From Micromonospora sp. RHAY321 (GTDB lineage Bacteria; Actinomycetota; Actinomycetes; Mycobacteriales; Micromonosporaceae): 64,000 nt of DNA. Location of the stretch: NCBI RefSeq assembly GCF_023896955.1, contig NZ_JAMHIW010000019.1, positions 1 through 64,000 of the forward strand, in the 5' to 3' direction. Under the pieces are notes generated by a model, which searched no databases, was not told the DNA's origin, and was given only the letters and a program-made list of their open reading frames with translations. The translations under genes and the position numbers were made by a program. This document shows, one piece after another, positions 29,299-38,736 of the stretch (within the stretch, counting starts at the first letter, position 1; each line of letters opens with the position of its first letter).

Positions 29299-30545
29299 CC
29301 AGCATCAAGACCCCCTCGACGGAGCGCCCGACGCCCCCGGACAGCACACCCGCCGCGGCCCTGCACACCGGGACGAGCGACCTGCGGGCCCTGGTGCTGA
29401 ACAACCTGCGGCAGAGCGGGATCTACGTCGCCCTGGTCGTCATCGTCGCGCTCTTCGCGATCCTGACCGACGGGGTGTCGCTGAGCCCCGGCAACATCAC
29501 CAACATCGTCCTCCAGTACTCGTACATCCTGGTGCTCGCGATCGGGATGGTCATCCTGATCATCGGCGGGCACATCGACCTGTCGGTGGGGTCGGTGGTC
29601 GCGCTGACCGGGGCGGTGTCCGCCGTCCTGGTGATCCAACAGGGCTACCCGTGGTGGGTCGGCGTCCTGGCCGCGCTGGCCGTCGGCGTCGCGGTCGGGG
29701 CCTGGCACGGCTTCTGGGTGGCGTACGCCGGCATCCCGGCGTTCATCGTGACCCTCGCCGGGATGCTGCTGTTCCGTGGCCTCACCCTGCGGGTGCTCGA
29801 CAACATCTCGCTGTCGCCGTTCCCTGCCGAGTACCAGCGCGTGGCGGCGGGATTCCTCAACGGACTGCTCGGGGGTCAGGGCTTCGACGCGTTCACGCTG
29901 CTGATCGGCGCCGTCGCCGTGGCCGGGTACGCGGTGAGCGGCTTCCGCACCCGGGTCGCGCGCATCCGCTACCAGCAGCCCGTCGAGTCGTTCCCGCTGT
30001 TCGTCGCCCGGGTCGCCGTGGTCGGCGCGGTCATCATGTACTTCGCCTGGCAGTTGGCGCACGCCCGTGGGCTGCCGATCGTGCTGATCATCCTGGCGGT
30101 CCTCGTGCTGGTCTACGGTCTGCTCACCCGGCGCACCGTCTTCGGCCGTCAGGTCTACGCCATCGGCGGCAACCTGTCGGCGGCGGCGCTGTCGGGGGTG
30201 AAGGTCCGCACCGTCAACTTCTGGATGTTCGTCAACATGGGTTTCCTGGCGGCGGTGGCCGGCGTCATCTACTCCTCCCGGTCCAACGGTGCCCAACCGG
30301 CTGCCGGCAACATGTTCGAGCTGGACGCGATCGCCGCCGCGTTCATCGGCGGCGCGGCCGTCACCGGTGGGGTGGGCACCGTGGTGGGCGCGATGGTCGG
30401 TGGCCTGATCATGGCGGTGATGAGCAACGGCATGCAGCTGATGGGCGTCGACCAGTCGACGCAGTCGGTGGTGAAGGGCCTGGTCCTGCTCGTCGCCGTG
30501 GCCTTCGACGTCTACAACAAGCGCCGCGCAGGCACGGCCCGCTGA
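29295..30545 (+). CDS. mmsB: Monosaccharide ABC transporter permease, MmsB/GguB type
   Basis: This 416-residue membrane protein has [54 protein letters not shown] and [16 protein letters not shown]. It has the extra central loop that makes MmsB/XylH permeases longer than RbsC. The ATG overlaps the ATPase stop. It is the last gene of the operon and is followed 26 bases later by a T-rich terminator. Confidence 0.88.
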   Translation: MTSIKTPSTERPTPPDSTPAAALHTGTSDLRALVLNNLRQSGIYVALVVIVALFAILTDGVSLSPGNITNIVLQYSYILVLAIGMVILIIGGHIDLSVGSVVALTGAVSAVLVIQQGYPWWVGVLAALAVGVAVGAWHGFWVAYAGIPAFIVTLAGMLLFRGLTLRVLDNISLSPFPAEYQRVAAGFLNGLLGGQGFDAFTLLIGAVAVAGYAVSGFRTRVARIRYQQPVESFPLFVARVAVVGAVIMYFAWQLAHARGLPIVLIILAVLVLVYGLLTRRTVFGRQVYAIGGNLSAAALSGVKVRTVNFWMFVNMGFLAAVAGVIYSSRSNGAQPAAGNMFELDAIAAAFIGGAAVTGGVGTVVGAMVGGLIMAVMSNGMQLMGVDQSTQSVVKGLVLLVAVAFDVYNKRRAGTAR

Positions 30546-30570
30546 GGCTGAGCCTCGTCCACTGAGCCCG

Positions 30571-30608
30571 CCTGTCGAGCTGCCCCGCATCCGGGGCAGC
30601 TCGACAGG
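30571..30608. terminator. Terminator of the chvE-mmsAB operon
   Basis: A perfect 17-bp stem (CCTGTCGAGCTGCCCCG and its complement) with a 4-base loop CATC is followed by GTTTTC, so it looks like a classical intrinsic terminator. It lies between convergent genes. Confidence 0.88.
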
Positions 30609-30638
30609 GTTTTCAGGCAGGGCCGTCGGGCGGGCGGA

Positions 30639-32015
30639 TCAGTGGCAGTTGCCGGTGCCGCTGTCGTTGTAGGTCTGCCCGGCGACCGGCACGAACTGCC
30701 AGTTGTAGCTGCTGGCGTGCAGGGTGAACTTCAGGACCCCGTACGCCGAGCTGTTGCGGGCCTCGCTGTTGGGCTGGATGGTGCCGAAGCTGTAGTGGCT
30801 CGCACCGCCCATCCCGGCGACGAAGCTGCGCATGCCCCGGCTGGCGTCGGCGCCTCCGGCCGGGTTCATCGGGGCGAACCGCTCGTACACGTGGTTGTGC
30901 CCCCACACCACGACATCGGCGTTGTTGTCGTAGAGCGCCTGGTACAGCGGGCGCGTCGACGTCGACGGCGCGTGGTTGGAGCTGGACGTGAACAGCGGGT
31001 GGTGCCAGTAGGCCAGCGTGCACGGCTTGCTGCTGGCCGCGAGGTCCGTCCGCAGCCACTGCTCCTGCGCGGAGCCGGCCGACATGCTGATGTTCGAGTT
31101 CAGCGACACGATGTGCCAGTTGCCGAGGTCGTAGGAGTAGTAGCCCCGGCCGCTCGGGCCGGCGGACGTACCGAAGTAGTTGTAGTAGGGGGTCGCGCCG
31201 GAGGTGTTGTAGTCGTGGTTGCCCGGCGACGGACGGGTGCGTGCCTTGTGCCGGCCCCAGGTGGGCTCGTAGTAGCTGGCGAACTCGGCCGCGGTGCCGT
31301 TGTCGTAGACGTTGTCGCCGGTGGTGAAGACCGTTCCCGGGATGGAGTCCAGCAGCGCCGCGGTGGCGGTGTCGCCGGAGCCGGAGTTGGCGATGTCACC
31401 GACGCCGACGAGGACCGGGTCCCCGGACGGCGGCGGCGTCGTCCCGGTCGTGACCACCAACTGCGGGGCGTCCGCGCCACTCTCGCGCGTGTCGTAGTAG
31501 GCGCCGTCGCCGCTGGCGGAGGTCGCACCGAAGCTGTACGTGCCGTTGCCGCCGACCGCGGTCGTGACGTCGATCTCGTACCAGGTGTTGCCGCTGACGG
31601 CGCCGATCGTGCCGAGTGTGGCCCCGTCGATGGCCGGCTGGTTGTTCCAGGTGGTGCCGGTCTCCGACCAGGTGGTGTTGGACATCCGCCGGAAAGTGCC
31701 ACCGGCGTCACTGCCGCTGTTGCCGCTGATGGTGCGTAGCCGCAGCTTCGCGCTGGTGACCGTGCCGCTGACGCCGCTCACCGTGAAGCGCAGGAACGTC
31801 CGCCGGACCGGGGAGTTGTCGACCACGACCTGCGTCGACGTGCCGTAGTTGGTGGACGCGGTGTCGTTCTGCACGTAGGTGTCGGCGACCGGCGTGAACG
31901 TCACGCTCGCCGCCGAGGCCACGCCCGAGCCGGTCAGGACGACGGCGGCGGTGGCGGCGACCAGCACCGCGACCGCCCCCAGCGCCACCGACGGGCGGGG
32001 AATTCGAGTGTCCAT
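30639..32015 (-). CDS. Secreted metallophosphatase with N-terminal DNRLRE-type domain
   Basis: This 458-residue exported protein has a signal peptide to about residue 36. A DNRLRE/CBM96-like beta domain follows (about 38-190, with PVADTYVQNDTASTNYG and LRFTVSGVSGTVTSAKLRL), then a short Pro-rich linker and a calcineurin-like phosphoesterase domain (about 200-440). Metal-binding motifs are GDIA, GDNVYD, GNHDYN, WHHPLF and GHNHVYER. The enzyme should hydrolyse phosphate esters outside the cell, and the N-terminal domain may bind polysaccharide. The phosphatase part resembles purple acid phosphatases. It is a single gene, convergent with mmsB. Confidence 0.87.
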   Translation of the reverse strand: MDTRIPRPSVALGAVAVLVAATAAVVLTGSGVASAASVTFTPVADTYVQNDTASTNYGTSTQVVVDNSPVRRTFLRFTVSGVSGTVTSAKLRLRTISGNSGSDAGGTFRRMSNTTWSETGTTWNNQPAIDGATLGTIGAVSGNTWYEIDVTTAVGGNGTYSFGATSASGDGAYYDTRESGADAPQLVVTTGTTPPPSGDPVLVGVGDIANSGSGDTATAALLDSIPGTVFTTGDNVYDNGTAAEFASYYEPTWGRHKARTRPSPGNHDYNTSGATPYYNYFGTSAGPSGRGYYSYDLGNWHIVSLNSNISMSAGSAQEQWLRTDLAASSKPCTLAYWHHPLFTSSSNHAPSTSTRPLYQALYDNNADVVVWGHNHVYERFAPMNPAGGADASRGMRSFVAGMGGASHYSFGTIQPNSEARNSSAYGVLKFTLHASSYNWQFVPVAGQTYNDSGTGNCH

Positions 32016-32237
32016 CCAGGAGCCCTTCTCTTGCGGGTGGAGAGCGCAAGGAATGTAGGAAGGTCGATGGGCCGGCGCACTACGAACACATGAACAGTAC
32101 GCTCAGGCAGCGAAACATCTCGATGTTTTCGCCCTGTTCATCCGCCGCATTCCTGCCTGCCACCCACGGTCCCTTGTCTCTCGTCCGGTTAGTCCGGACG
32201 ATGGCTGACCGTCAGCCCCCGATCCGAGGAGATGCTC

Positions 32238-33518
32238 GTGTACCTGTCGACCGTCTCCCGACCCGCGGCGGACCCACCCGCCGGCGGCCGACCCGGCCGA
32301 CGGCTCGCGCTGGTCAGCGGCAACGTCGTGGCCCTGGGCACGGTCAGCCTGATCACCGACGTGTCGGCCGAGATGGTGACGGCGATCCTTCCGCTGTACC
32401 TGGTGCTGGGCCTGCAACTCAGCCCGGTGGCCTTCGGTGTGCTCGACGGCGTGCACACCGGCGCGACCGCGCTGCTGCGGGTCGTCGGCGGCTTCGTCGC
32501 CGACCGGTTCCAGCGGCGCAAGCTCGTCGCCGGTGTCGGCTACGCGCTCTCGGCGGTAGCCAAGCTCGGGCTGCTGCTCGCCGGCCGGTCGGTGCCGATG
32601 ATCGGTGCGGTCATCGCCGTCGACCGCCTCGGCAAGGGTGTGCGCAGCGCACCGCGCGACGCGCTGATCACCCTCTCCACGCCACCGGAGTCGCTGGGCC
32701 GGGCGTTCGGCGTACACCGGGCGATGGACAGCGTCGGCGCGTTCCTCGGGCCGCTGGCCGCGTTCGCGGTCCTGCTGGCCGTCGGCCAGTCCTACGACGC
32801 GGTCTTCGTCACCAGCTTCTGCGTCGCCGCCCTCGCCCTCGTGGTGCTCGTGCTCTTCGTCCGGGAGCGCCCGGCCGGCGGGCCGGTGGACAGCCCCGAC
32901 CAACCGAGGGTCTCCGTCCGCGAGGCGTTCGGTCTGCTGCGCAGCCGGCACGCGCGCCGTCTGGTCCTGGCCGCGGCGCTGCTCGGGCTCGCCACCATCG
33001 GGGACGGTTTCGTCTACCTGCTGCTGCAGCGCCGGGAGGACCTCGGTCTGCGCTGGTTCCCGCTGCTCGCGGTGGGAACCAGCCTGGCCTACCTGGTGCT
33101 GGCCGCGCCGCTGGGCGTGCTGGCCGACCGGATCGGCCGCCTCCCCGTGGTGGTCGGTGGGTACGCGGCCCTCGGCGCCACGTACCTGCTGCTGGCCGGC
33201 CCGGTCCACGGCTGGCCGCTGCTCGTGCTGACGCTGACGCTGTACGGCACGTTCTACGCGGCCACCGACGGCGTTCTCATCGCGCTCGCCGGGCCGGTTC
33301 TGCCGCCGCGGCTGCGTACCACCGGCATCGCGCTCGTCCAGACCGGGCAGGCGCTGGCGTACCTCGTCTCCTCGGTGCTGTTCGGCCTCGCCTGGCAGGC
33401 GTGGGGCCCGGAGAACGCGATCCGGGCCGCGGCGGCGGTCGTCGCCGGCGTCCTCGTCGTCACGCTGCTCCTGCTGGCCTCCCCGTCCCGTCCCGTCACC
33501 CGGAAGGTGCCCCGATGA
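32238..33518 (+). CDS. Major facilitator superfamily transporter
   Basis: This protein of about 426 residues has twelve predicted helices. It carries the MFS loop 2-3 motif GGFVADRFQRRKLV, and the loop 8-9 copy GVLADRIGRLPVV supports MFS. The stretch DRLGKGVRSAPRDALI places it with bacterial drug or metabolite MFS proteins of unknown substrate. I chose GTG 32238, 6 bases after GAGGAG; an in-frame ATG at 32232 lies too close to that site. Its stop overlaps the ATG of the next gene, so the two are coupled. Confidence 0.85.
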   Translation: MYLSTVSRPAADPPAGGRPGRRLALVSGNVVALGTVSLITDVSAEMVTAILPLYLVLGLQLSPVAFGVLDGVHTGATALLRVVGGFVADRFQRRKLVAGVGYALSAVAKLGLLLAGRSVPMIGAVIAVDRLGKGVRSAPRDALITLSTPPESLGRAFGVHRAMDSVGAFLGPLAAFAVLLAVGQSYDAVFVTSFCVAALALVVLVLFVRERPAGGPVDSPDQPRVSVREAFGLLRSRHARRLVLAAALLGLATIGDGFVYLLLQRREDLGLRWFPLLAVGTSLAYLVLAAPLGVLADRIGRLPVVVGGYAALGATYLLLAGPVHGWPLLVLTLTLYGTFYAATDGVLIALAGPVLPPRLRTTGIALVQTGQALAYLVSSVLFGLAWQAWGPENAIRAAAAVVAGVLVVTLLLLASPSRPVTRKVPR

Positions 33519-34501
33519 CCGCGCTGTCGACCCGAGCGAAGCTGGGCGTGGTGGCCGCTTCGGCGGTGCTGCTGGGTGCCGTCGCGGCCGGCTACGCCGC
33601 CACGGCCGCGGAGCCGGCCCGCACGCCGCCGCCCGCCGCGACCGGCGACCAGGCGGTCACCCTGACGCCCGGCCCGCGCCTGCTGGCGATCACCGACCGG
33701 CACGTCTCCTCCGTCGCCACGGCCGACCCCACCGGTCCGCGCTCCGTGTCCGGCCTGGAATGCCTCCGGGTGTACGCGGCCGCCGGCACCGGTGTCTGCC
33801 TGAAGCCGGACACGCCCTGGACGTACCAGGTCGTCGTGCTCGACGCCGCGCTGCACCCGACGCGGACGCTCAGCGTGCCCGGCCTGCCCAACCGGGCCCG
33901 GGTCTCGGCCTCCGGTCGGATGGTCTCCTGGACGACGTTCGTCGGTGGCGACTCCTACACCAGCGGCGGCTTCTCCACCCGCACCGGGATCATCGACACC
34001 GTCACCGGCGCCACGGTGACCTCGCTCGAGGAGTTCACGATCAAGCGGGACGGCCGGGCCTACCGCAACCCCGACGTCAACTACTGGGGCGTCACCTTCA
34101 CCGCCGACGACAACGTCTTCTACGCGACGATGTCGACCGGGGGTAAGCGGTACCTCGTCCGGGGCGACGTCGCGAGCCGCGCCGTCGAGACGGTGAAGGA
34201 GAACGTCGAGTGCCCGTCGCTGTCGCCCGACGGCACCCGGATCGCCTTCAAGGAGGCGATCGGCGCCGACCCCGCGAAGGGCTGGCGGTTGTCGGTCCTC
34301 GACCTGGCCACGATGCGGGTGACGGCGACGGCGGAGACGACCAGCGTCGACGACCAGGCCGCCTGGCTGGACAACGGCACGTTGGCCTACACGCTGCGCC
34401 AGAGTGACGGCCGGCCCGACGTCTGGGCCGTTGCGGCGGACGGGTCCGGCGCGCCGAGACTGGTGCTGCCCGGCGCCGAGTCACCGTCCCCGCTCGCCTG
34501 A
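33515..34501 (+). CDS. Exported TolB/WD40-like beta-propeller protein
   Basis: This 328-residue protein has an N-terminal membrane or signal segment (about 9-31, LGVVAASAVLLGAVAAGYAATAA) and repeated propeller strands such as CPSLSPDGTRIAFKEA and DDQAAWLDNGTLAYTLRQ, like TolB C-terminal repeats. It has three widely spaced cysteines. It is coupled to the MFS gene by an ATGA overlap and GGAAGG, so the two may act together at the envelope. Function unknown. Confidence 0.75.
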   Translation: MTALSTRAKLGVVAASAVLLGAVAAGYAATAAEPARTPPPAATGDQAVTLTPGPRLLAITDRHVSSVATADPTGPRSVSGLECLRVYAAAGTGVCLKPDTPWTYQVVVLDAALHPTRTLSVPGLPNRARVSASGRMVSWTTFVGGDSYTSGGFSTRTGIIDTVTGATVTSLEEFTIKRDGRAYRNPDVNYWGVTFTADDNVFYATMSTGGKRYLVRGDVASRAVETVKENVECPSLSPDGTRIAFKEAIGADPAKGWRLSVLDLATMRVTATAETTSVDDQAAWLDNGTLAYTLRQSDGRPDVWAVAADGSGAPRLVLPGAESPSPLA

Positions 34502-34640
34502 CGGCTTCGGTCCTAAGTGGACTCCGGACGGTCCGTCGGGGGATAGGACACCTGACCGCCTTGGTGCGGACAGCATCGCGTCATGTCGGATTCGGCACCG
34601 AACCCATCGCCGTTCATCGACGTCTCGCAGGGTGTTGACC

Positions 34641-36167
34641 ATGACAAGGCTGAGTCGTCGCATCTTCGTCCTCGGTGGACTTGCCGCCGCCGGCGCCGCG
34701 GTAACACCCTGGCAGGGTGCCCAGGCCGCGGTGCCGTATCCCTTCAAACTCGGTGTCGCCTCCGGTGATCCGGCGCCCGACAGCGTCGTCCTCTGGACCC
34801 GGCTGGCACCCTCGCCGCTCAACGCCGACGGACAGGGCGGCATGGCCAACGCCGACGTGACCGTCGAATGGCAGGTGTCGACCAACGACCGGTTCTCCTC
34901 GCTGGTCTCCTCGGGCTCGGTGGTCGCCCGCTACGCCGACGCGCACTCGGTGCACGCGATCGCCGGCGGACTCGCCGCCGACTCCGACTACTACTACCGC
35001 TTCCGGGCCCAGGGCCACATCTCCCCGGTCGGGCGTACGCGAACCGCACCCGCGCCCGGCACCTTCGGCCGCGACCTGGTGATGGCCTTCGCCTCCTGCG
35101 CCCACTACGAGGCCGGCTACTACACCGCGTACCGGCGGATGGCCGAGGAGAACCCCGGTCTGATCCTGCACCTCGGCGACTACATCTACGAGGGCGGCGT
35201 CAACACCTCCGCCGTGCGGCAGCACGTCGGCGCCGAGATCGTGTCGCTGGCGGACTACCGCCGCCGGTACGCGCTCTACAAGTCGGACCCGGACCTGCAG
35301 GCGGCGCACGCGGCGGCCCCCTGGCTGGTGGTGCCGGACGACCACGAGGTGGAGAACAACTACGCCACCATGGTCCGCGCCGACAGCAGTCCGACGCTGA
35401 CCGCGGCGCAGTGGACCGCCCGGCGGACGGCGGCGTACCGCGCCTACTACGAGAACATGCCGCTGCGGCCGGCGTCCGCGGCCAACGGCAACAGCATCCC
35501 GCTGTACCGCCGGATCCGGTGGGGTCAGCTCGCCACCTTCCACATGCTCGACACCCGGCAGTTCCGCGACGACCAGGCGTGCGGTGACGGCTGGAAGGTC
35601 TGCGCCGACGCGGACCTGACCTCCCGGTCGCTGACCGGCGCAGCGCAGGAGACCTGGCTGCTTGACGGGCTGGCACAGCACTACGGCACCTGGGACATCC
35701 TCGGCCAGCAGGTCTTCTTCGCCCGGCAGTTCGAGGCGAGCGGAGCGGCGAGCATGGACTCCTGGGACGGTTACCGGGCCTCCCGCAGTCGGATCCAGAC
35801 CGGCTGGCAGCAGCGCGGGGTGCGTAACCCCCTGGTCCTCACCGGCGACGTGCACAAGTCGTGGGCCAACGAGCTCAAGGCCGACTACGCGAACCCGTCC
35901 TCGGCCACCATCGGCACCGAGCTGGTCTGCACCTCGATCGCCACCGGCGGGAACGGCAGCGCCACCACCACCATCCCGAACGCGGCCACCAACCCGCACC
36001 TGAGGTTCTACTCCGACCGGCGCGGCTACGTGCGTACCACGATCAGCCGCAGCCAGGTCCGCGCGGACTTCCGCGCGGTGAGCACGGTGACCGAGCACGG
36101 GGCGGCGGCGTCCACGGTGCGCTCGTTCGTCATCCTCGACGGCCAGCCCGGCCTGCAGGCCGGGTAG
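34641..36167 (+). CDS. Tat-exported PhoD-like alkaline phosphatase
   Basis: This 508-residue enzyme begins with a Tat signal (RLSRRIFVLGG). A PhoD N-terminal domain (about 33-130, FKLGVASGDPAPDSVVLWTRL) is followed by the metallophosphoesterase domain, with ASCAHYEAGYYTAYR, HLGDYIYEGG, PDDHEVENNY and LTGDVHKSW. PhoD enzymes are phosphodiesterases or monoesterases using Fe3+ and Ca2+. ATG 34641 has a weak upstream site; GTG 34632 is an alternative. The next gene begins 14 bases after its stop and is probably co-transcribed. Confidence 0.9.
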   Translation: MTRLSRRIFVLGGLAAAGAAVTPWQGAQAAVPYPFKLGVASGDPAPDSVVLWTRLAPSPLNADGQGGMANADVTVEWQVSTNDRFSSLVSSGSVVARYADAHSVHAIAGGLAADSDYYYRFRAQGHISPVGRTRTAPAPGTFGRDLVMAFASCAHYEAGYYTAYRRMAEENPGLILHLGDYIYEGGVNTSAVRQHVGAEIVSLADYRRRYALYKSDPDLQAAHAAAPWLVVPDDHEVENNYATMVRADSSPTLTAAQWTARRTAAYRAYYENMPLRPASAANGNSIPLYRRIRWGQLATFHMLDTRQFRDDQACGDGWKVCADADLTSRSLTGAAQETWLLDGLAQHYGTWDILGQQVFFARQFEASGAASMDSWDGYRASRSRIQTGWQQRGVRNPLVLTGDVHKSWANELKADYANPSSATIGTELVCTSIATGGNGSATTTIPNAATNPHLRFYSDRRGYVRTTISRSQVRADFRAVSTVTEHGAAASTVRSFVILDGQPGLQAG

Positions 36168-36181
36168 AAGGAGAGCCCACC

Positions 36182-37504
36182 ATGACCGCGATCACGACAC
36201 TGCTCGTCACGTCCGTGCTGCTCCCGGGCGTCGTCACGGGCGTCGCCGCGCCGACCGCCATGACCGCCGAGGCGGTCGTTTGGACCACGGCGAACAGCGC
36301 CGCCACCGGTGACCAGGACCTGCCCGGCATCGCCATGAACCGCAACGGTCACGTCGCGGTGGTCTGGGAGGACGACCGCGACAGCACCGCTCCCGAGGAC
36401 GACACCCACAGCGAGATCTTCCTGCGCCTGTTCCGTGACGGCACCCCCGGCTACGAGCTGAAGCTCTCCGGCGGTGGCACCAGTGGGGCCGCCTGGCGCC
36501 ACGTCAGCCCCGACGTCGGCCTCGACGACCGGGGCAACGCCGTGGTGGTCTGGGCCGCCGACGGTGACGGCAACGGCGTCTACAACATCCAGTACCGGGT
36601 GGTGTCGCCGACCGGGACGGTGCTCGGGTCGGGGCAGGCCAACGCCAGCGACGCGGGGCAGCAGATCTTTCCGAAGGTCGCCGTCGACCCGGACGGCGCG
36701 CCCACCAACGCCGCCGCCGTGGGGTTCACGGTGGTCTGGGAGGACGTCCAGGGGACCGCCCCGGCCACCGTCAGGGCCGCCGGCTTCACCGCCGCCACCA
36801 CCAAGGCGTACGAGGTGACGGCCTCGCAGACCACGGGTAGCCACCACCGCCCCGACGTGGCGGTGTCCGCCGCCGGCGAGGCCCTGGTGGTCTGGGACGA
36901 GGACGCCGACGCGAACGGCTCGTACAACATCGGGTTGACCCGTCTGGCGCGGTCCACCGGCGCGGTGGTGCTGTCGCGGCGGACGGCCAACGTGCAGAGC
37001 GGCGGGCAGCAGCAACGCGCCTCGGTGGCGGCGAGCTTCGCCGGTGACTTCACGGTCGGCTGGGAGTCCGACCACACCGGTACGCGCGGCGTCTGGGCGC
37101 GCTCGTTCACCGTCACCGGCACGGCACGGCACGACGAGGTGCAGGTCTCCACCGGTACGGGAGCTACCGCGCCCGGCGTCGGTGTCGACGACCAGGACAA
37201 CGTGGTGGTGGGGTGGACGGTCGCGGGCGCCAACCCGGACGTCTGGGTGCGGGGCCTCAACCCGGACGGCACGTCCACCGGCCGGCTGGCGGCCCAGGCG
37301 TTGAGCCAGACCACGACCGGTCGGCAGGAACAGCTGGCCGTCGCCGCCTCCCCGTGGGGCGAGGTGAGTGTCTGCTACACGGACGACAACGACGGCAACT
37401 CGTTCGACCAGGTGCTCCTCGGCCTCGGGGCCACGAACTCCACCTGGCTGATGTCCGCCGACGAGCTGCGTCGCCTCAAGGCGCGGGCGGTGGCTGCGGG
37501 CTGA
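36182..37504 (+). CDS. Secreted seven-repeat propeller-like protein
   Basis: This 440-residue protein has a signal peptide (about 1-23). The rest consists of about seven repeats of the pattern PxVAVxxxGxxVVVWxxDxD (for example NAVVVWAADGDGNG, EALVVWDEDADANG and FTVGWESDHTG), with Asp-rich turns that could bind calcium. Seven such units fit a seven-bladed beta-propeller. I know no family for it. ATG 36182 has GAAGGAG in front. It follows the PhoD gene closely and may be its partner or a surface protein. It has a single cysteine near the end. Confidence 0.72.
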   Translation: MTAITTLLVTSVLLPGVVTGVAAPTAMTAEAVVWTTANSAATGDQDLPGIAMNRNGHVAVVWEDDRDSTAPEDDTHSEIFLRLFRDGTPGYELKLSGGGTSGAAWRHVSPDVGLDDRGNAVVVWAADGDGNGVYNIQYRVVSPTGTVLGSGQANASDAGQQIFPKVAVDPDGAPTNAAAVGFTVVWEDVQGTAPATVRAAGFTAATTKAYEVTASQTTGSHHRPDVAVSAAGEALVVWDEDADANGSYNIGLTRLARSTGAVVLSRRTANVQSGGQQQRASVAASFAGDFTVGWESDHTGTRGVWARSFTVTGTARHDEVQVSTGTGATAPGVGVDDQDNVVVGWTVAGANPDVWVRGLNPDGTSTGRLAAQALSQTTTGRQEQLAVAASPWGEVSVCYTDDNDGNSFDQVLLGLGATNSTWLMSADELRRLKARAVAAG

Positions 37505-37547
37505 GCCGCCCGTCGGTGCGCGTGTAGAAAACTTTCGTTGCGGCCGG

Positions 37548-37576
37548 TTGACTTCGACGATTTGTGCCACAACAAT
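37548..37576 (+). promoter_or_regulatory. Candidate promoter for the cysteine-rich protein cluster
   Basis: TTGACT (37548-37553) and AACAAT (37571-37576) are separated by 17 bp, in a stretch that is unusually AT-rich for this window (37530-37620). The ribosome-binding site of the cysteine-rich gene is about 45 bases further. Confidence 0.5.
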
Positions 37577-37631
37577 CACCGTCAATATTTACATCCGTCT
37601 CTTTCGTTCTCCTGCTCGGAAAGGAGGCACC

Positions 37632-38045
37632 ATGGCAGCTCTGCGAGGCGAGGTGTCCTGGTTCTGCTGCGGCAGCGCCTGGGGTCCCTGCGGCACAGCC
37701 GGCGGCGGCGCCTGCGGCACCTGCAGCTCAGGCAACTACCAGCACGCCTGGCCGAACACCTCGGACGCGTGCCTGGCCATCACCCGACCCGACCGGTGCG
37801 GGGTGACCGGGATGACCCGGCGCGGCTGCGGCTTCCGGCACTACACCACCAACCTGTGCAACGGCGCCCGGGTCGGCACCACGATCGCCGACTGCGGGCC
37901 GCAGACCGACCTGTTCTGCGGCGAGCGCACCTGCTGCGGCTCCGCCTGCGGCAGCAACCGGATCATCGATCTGACGCCCGCCGCGTACAGCGCGATCGCC
38001 AGTCTCTCCGCCGGGCTGCGGCCCTGCTCGGTCGACACGGTCTGA
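37632..38045 (+). CDS. Cysteine-rich double-psi beta-barrel (RlpA/expansin-like) protein
   Basis: This 137-residue protein contains 15 cysteines, including two CC pairs. It begins GEVSWFCC near the N-terminus, like the GxASWY start of RlpA and expansin domains, and ends with DCGP and RIIDLTPAAYSAI, matching the DxGP and IDLSPAA motifs of double-psi beta-barrels. So many cysteines suggest a disulfide-rich extracellular protein, yet no signal peptide is visible from ATG 37632 (AAGGAGG upstream) or from an in-frame start at 37548. Export may depend on a partner. Neighbours are a Tat-signal protein and a MauE-type membrane protein. Confidence 0.75.
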   Translation: MAALRGEVSWFCCGSAWGPCGTAGGGACGTCSSGNYQHAWPNTSDACLAITRPDRCGVTGMTRRGCGFRHYTTNLCNGARVGTTIADCGPQTDLFCGERTCCGSACGSNRIIDLTPAAYSAIASLSAGLRPCSVDTV

Positions 38046-38060
38046 ACGGAGGGTGCCACC

Positions 38061-38657
38061 ATGAACCAGACCCTGGACCGCCGGCGTCTGCTCGCCACCG
38101 CCGCGCTCGGCGGCGTGGTCGGGGCCACCGGCCTCGGCTCGCTCGCCCCCGAGGCGGCCTTCGCCGCCGAGCCCGCGACCATCGAACCCGGCGCGCCGGA
38201 CCCGAACTTCGCCGAGGGCCGGATCAGCAGGATCTCCGGCAGCATGCTGCTCGTCACGGGCTCGGACACCGTGCTGCACTCGATCCGGATCACCGACGGC
38301 ACGAGCATCTGGAAGCTGCACCCGACCACGTTCGACAAGGTGACCGTCGGCGACGGGCTCTACGCCCGCGGCGTCCGTCTGCCCGACGGCACGCTCGCCG
38401 CCGACTCCGTCTGGCTCAACATCGTCAACCTGCACGGGCACATCGCCGCCGTCGGCCGCAACGTGCTGCACCTCGACCACCAGGGCCGGCGGATCGTCGC
38501 GCACGTCGTGCCGGACCGGTCCGCCGCCGTCTACAACGGCACCCCGGCGGTCAGCGACCTATCGCTGCTCCGCGTCGGCCGGCACGTCCAGGTGCTCGGC
38601 GCCTGGCATCCGGACACCAACGAGATCGACATCGCCACCGTCTACGCCGCCGCCTAG
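38061..38657 (+). CDS. Tat-exported protein of unknown function
   Basis: This 198-residue protein has a Tat signal (LDRRRLLATAALGG, cleavage about AFA-AEP near residue 35) and a small beta-rich mature domain with SISGSMLLVTGSDTVLHSI-like strands, probably OB-fold or DUF5666-like. It has no cysteine in the mature part. GGAGGG precedes the start by 6 bases. It lies 15 bases after the cysteine-rich protein gene and before the MauE-type gene. It could be a carrier that helps export the signal-less partner, which is inference. Confidence 0.7.
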   Translation: MNQTLDRRRLLATAALGGVVGATGLGSLAPEAAFAAEPATIEPGAPDPNFAEGRISRISGSMLLVTGSDTVLHSIRITDGTSIWKLHPTTFDKVTVGDGLYARGVRLPDGTLAADSVWLNIVNLHGHIAAVGRNVLHLDHQGRRIVAHVVPDRSAAVYNGTPAVSDLSLLRVGRHVQVLGAWHPDTNEIDIATVYAAA

Positions 38658-38736
38658 CAACGGCCGCCGGGCGGCGCGACCCGCACCCACGCGTCGCCCG
38701 GAGTGTCACCCGCCGGCACACCCGAGGGGAGAAACG

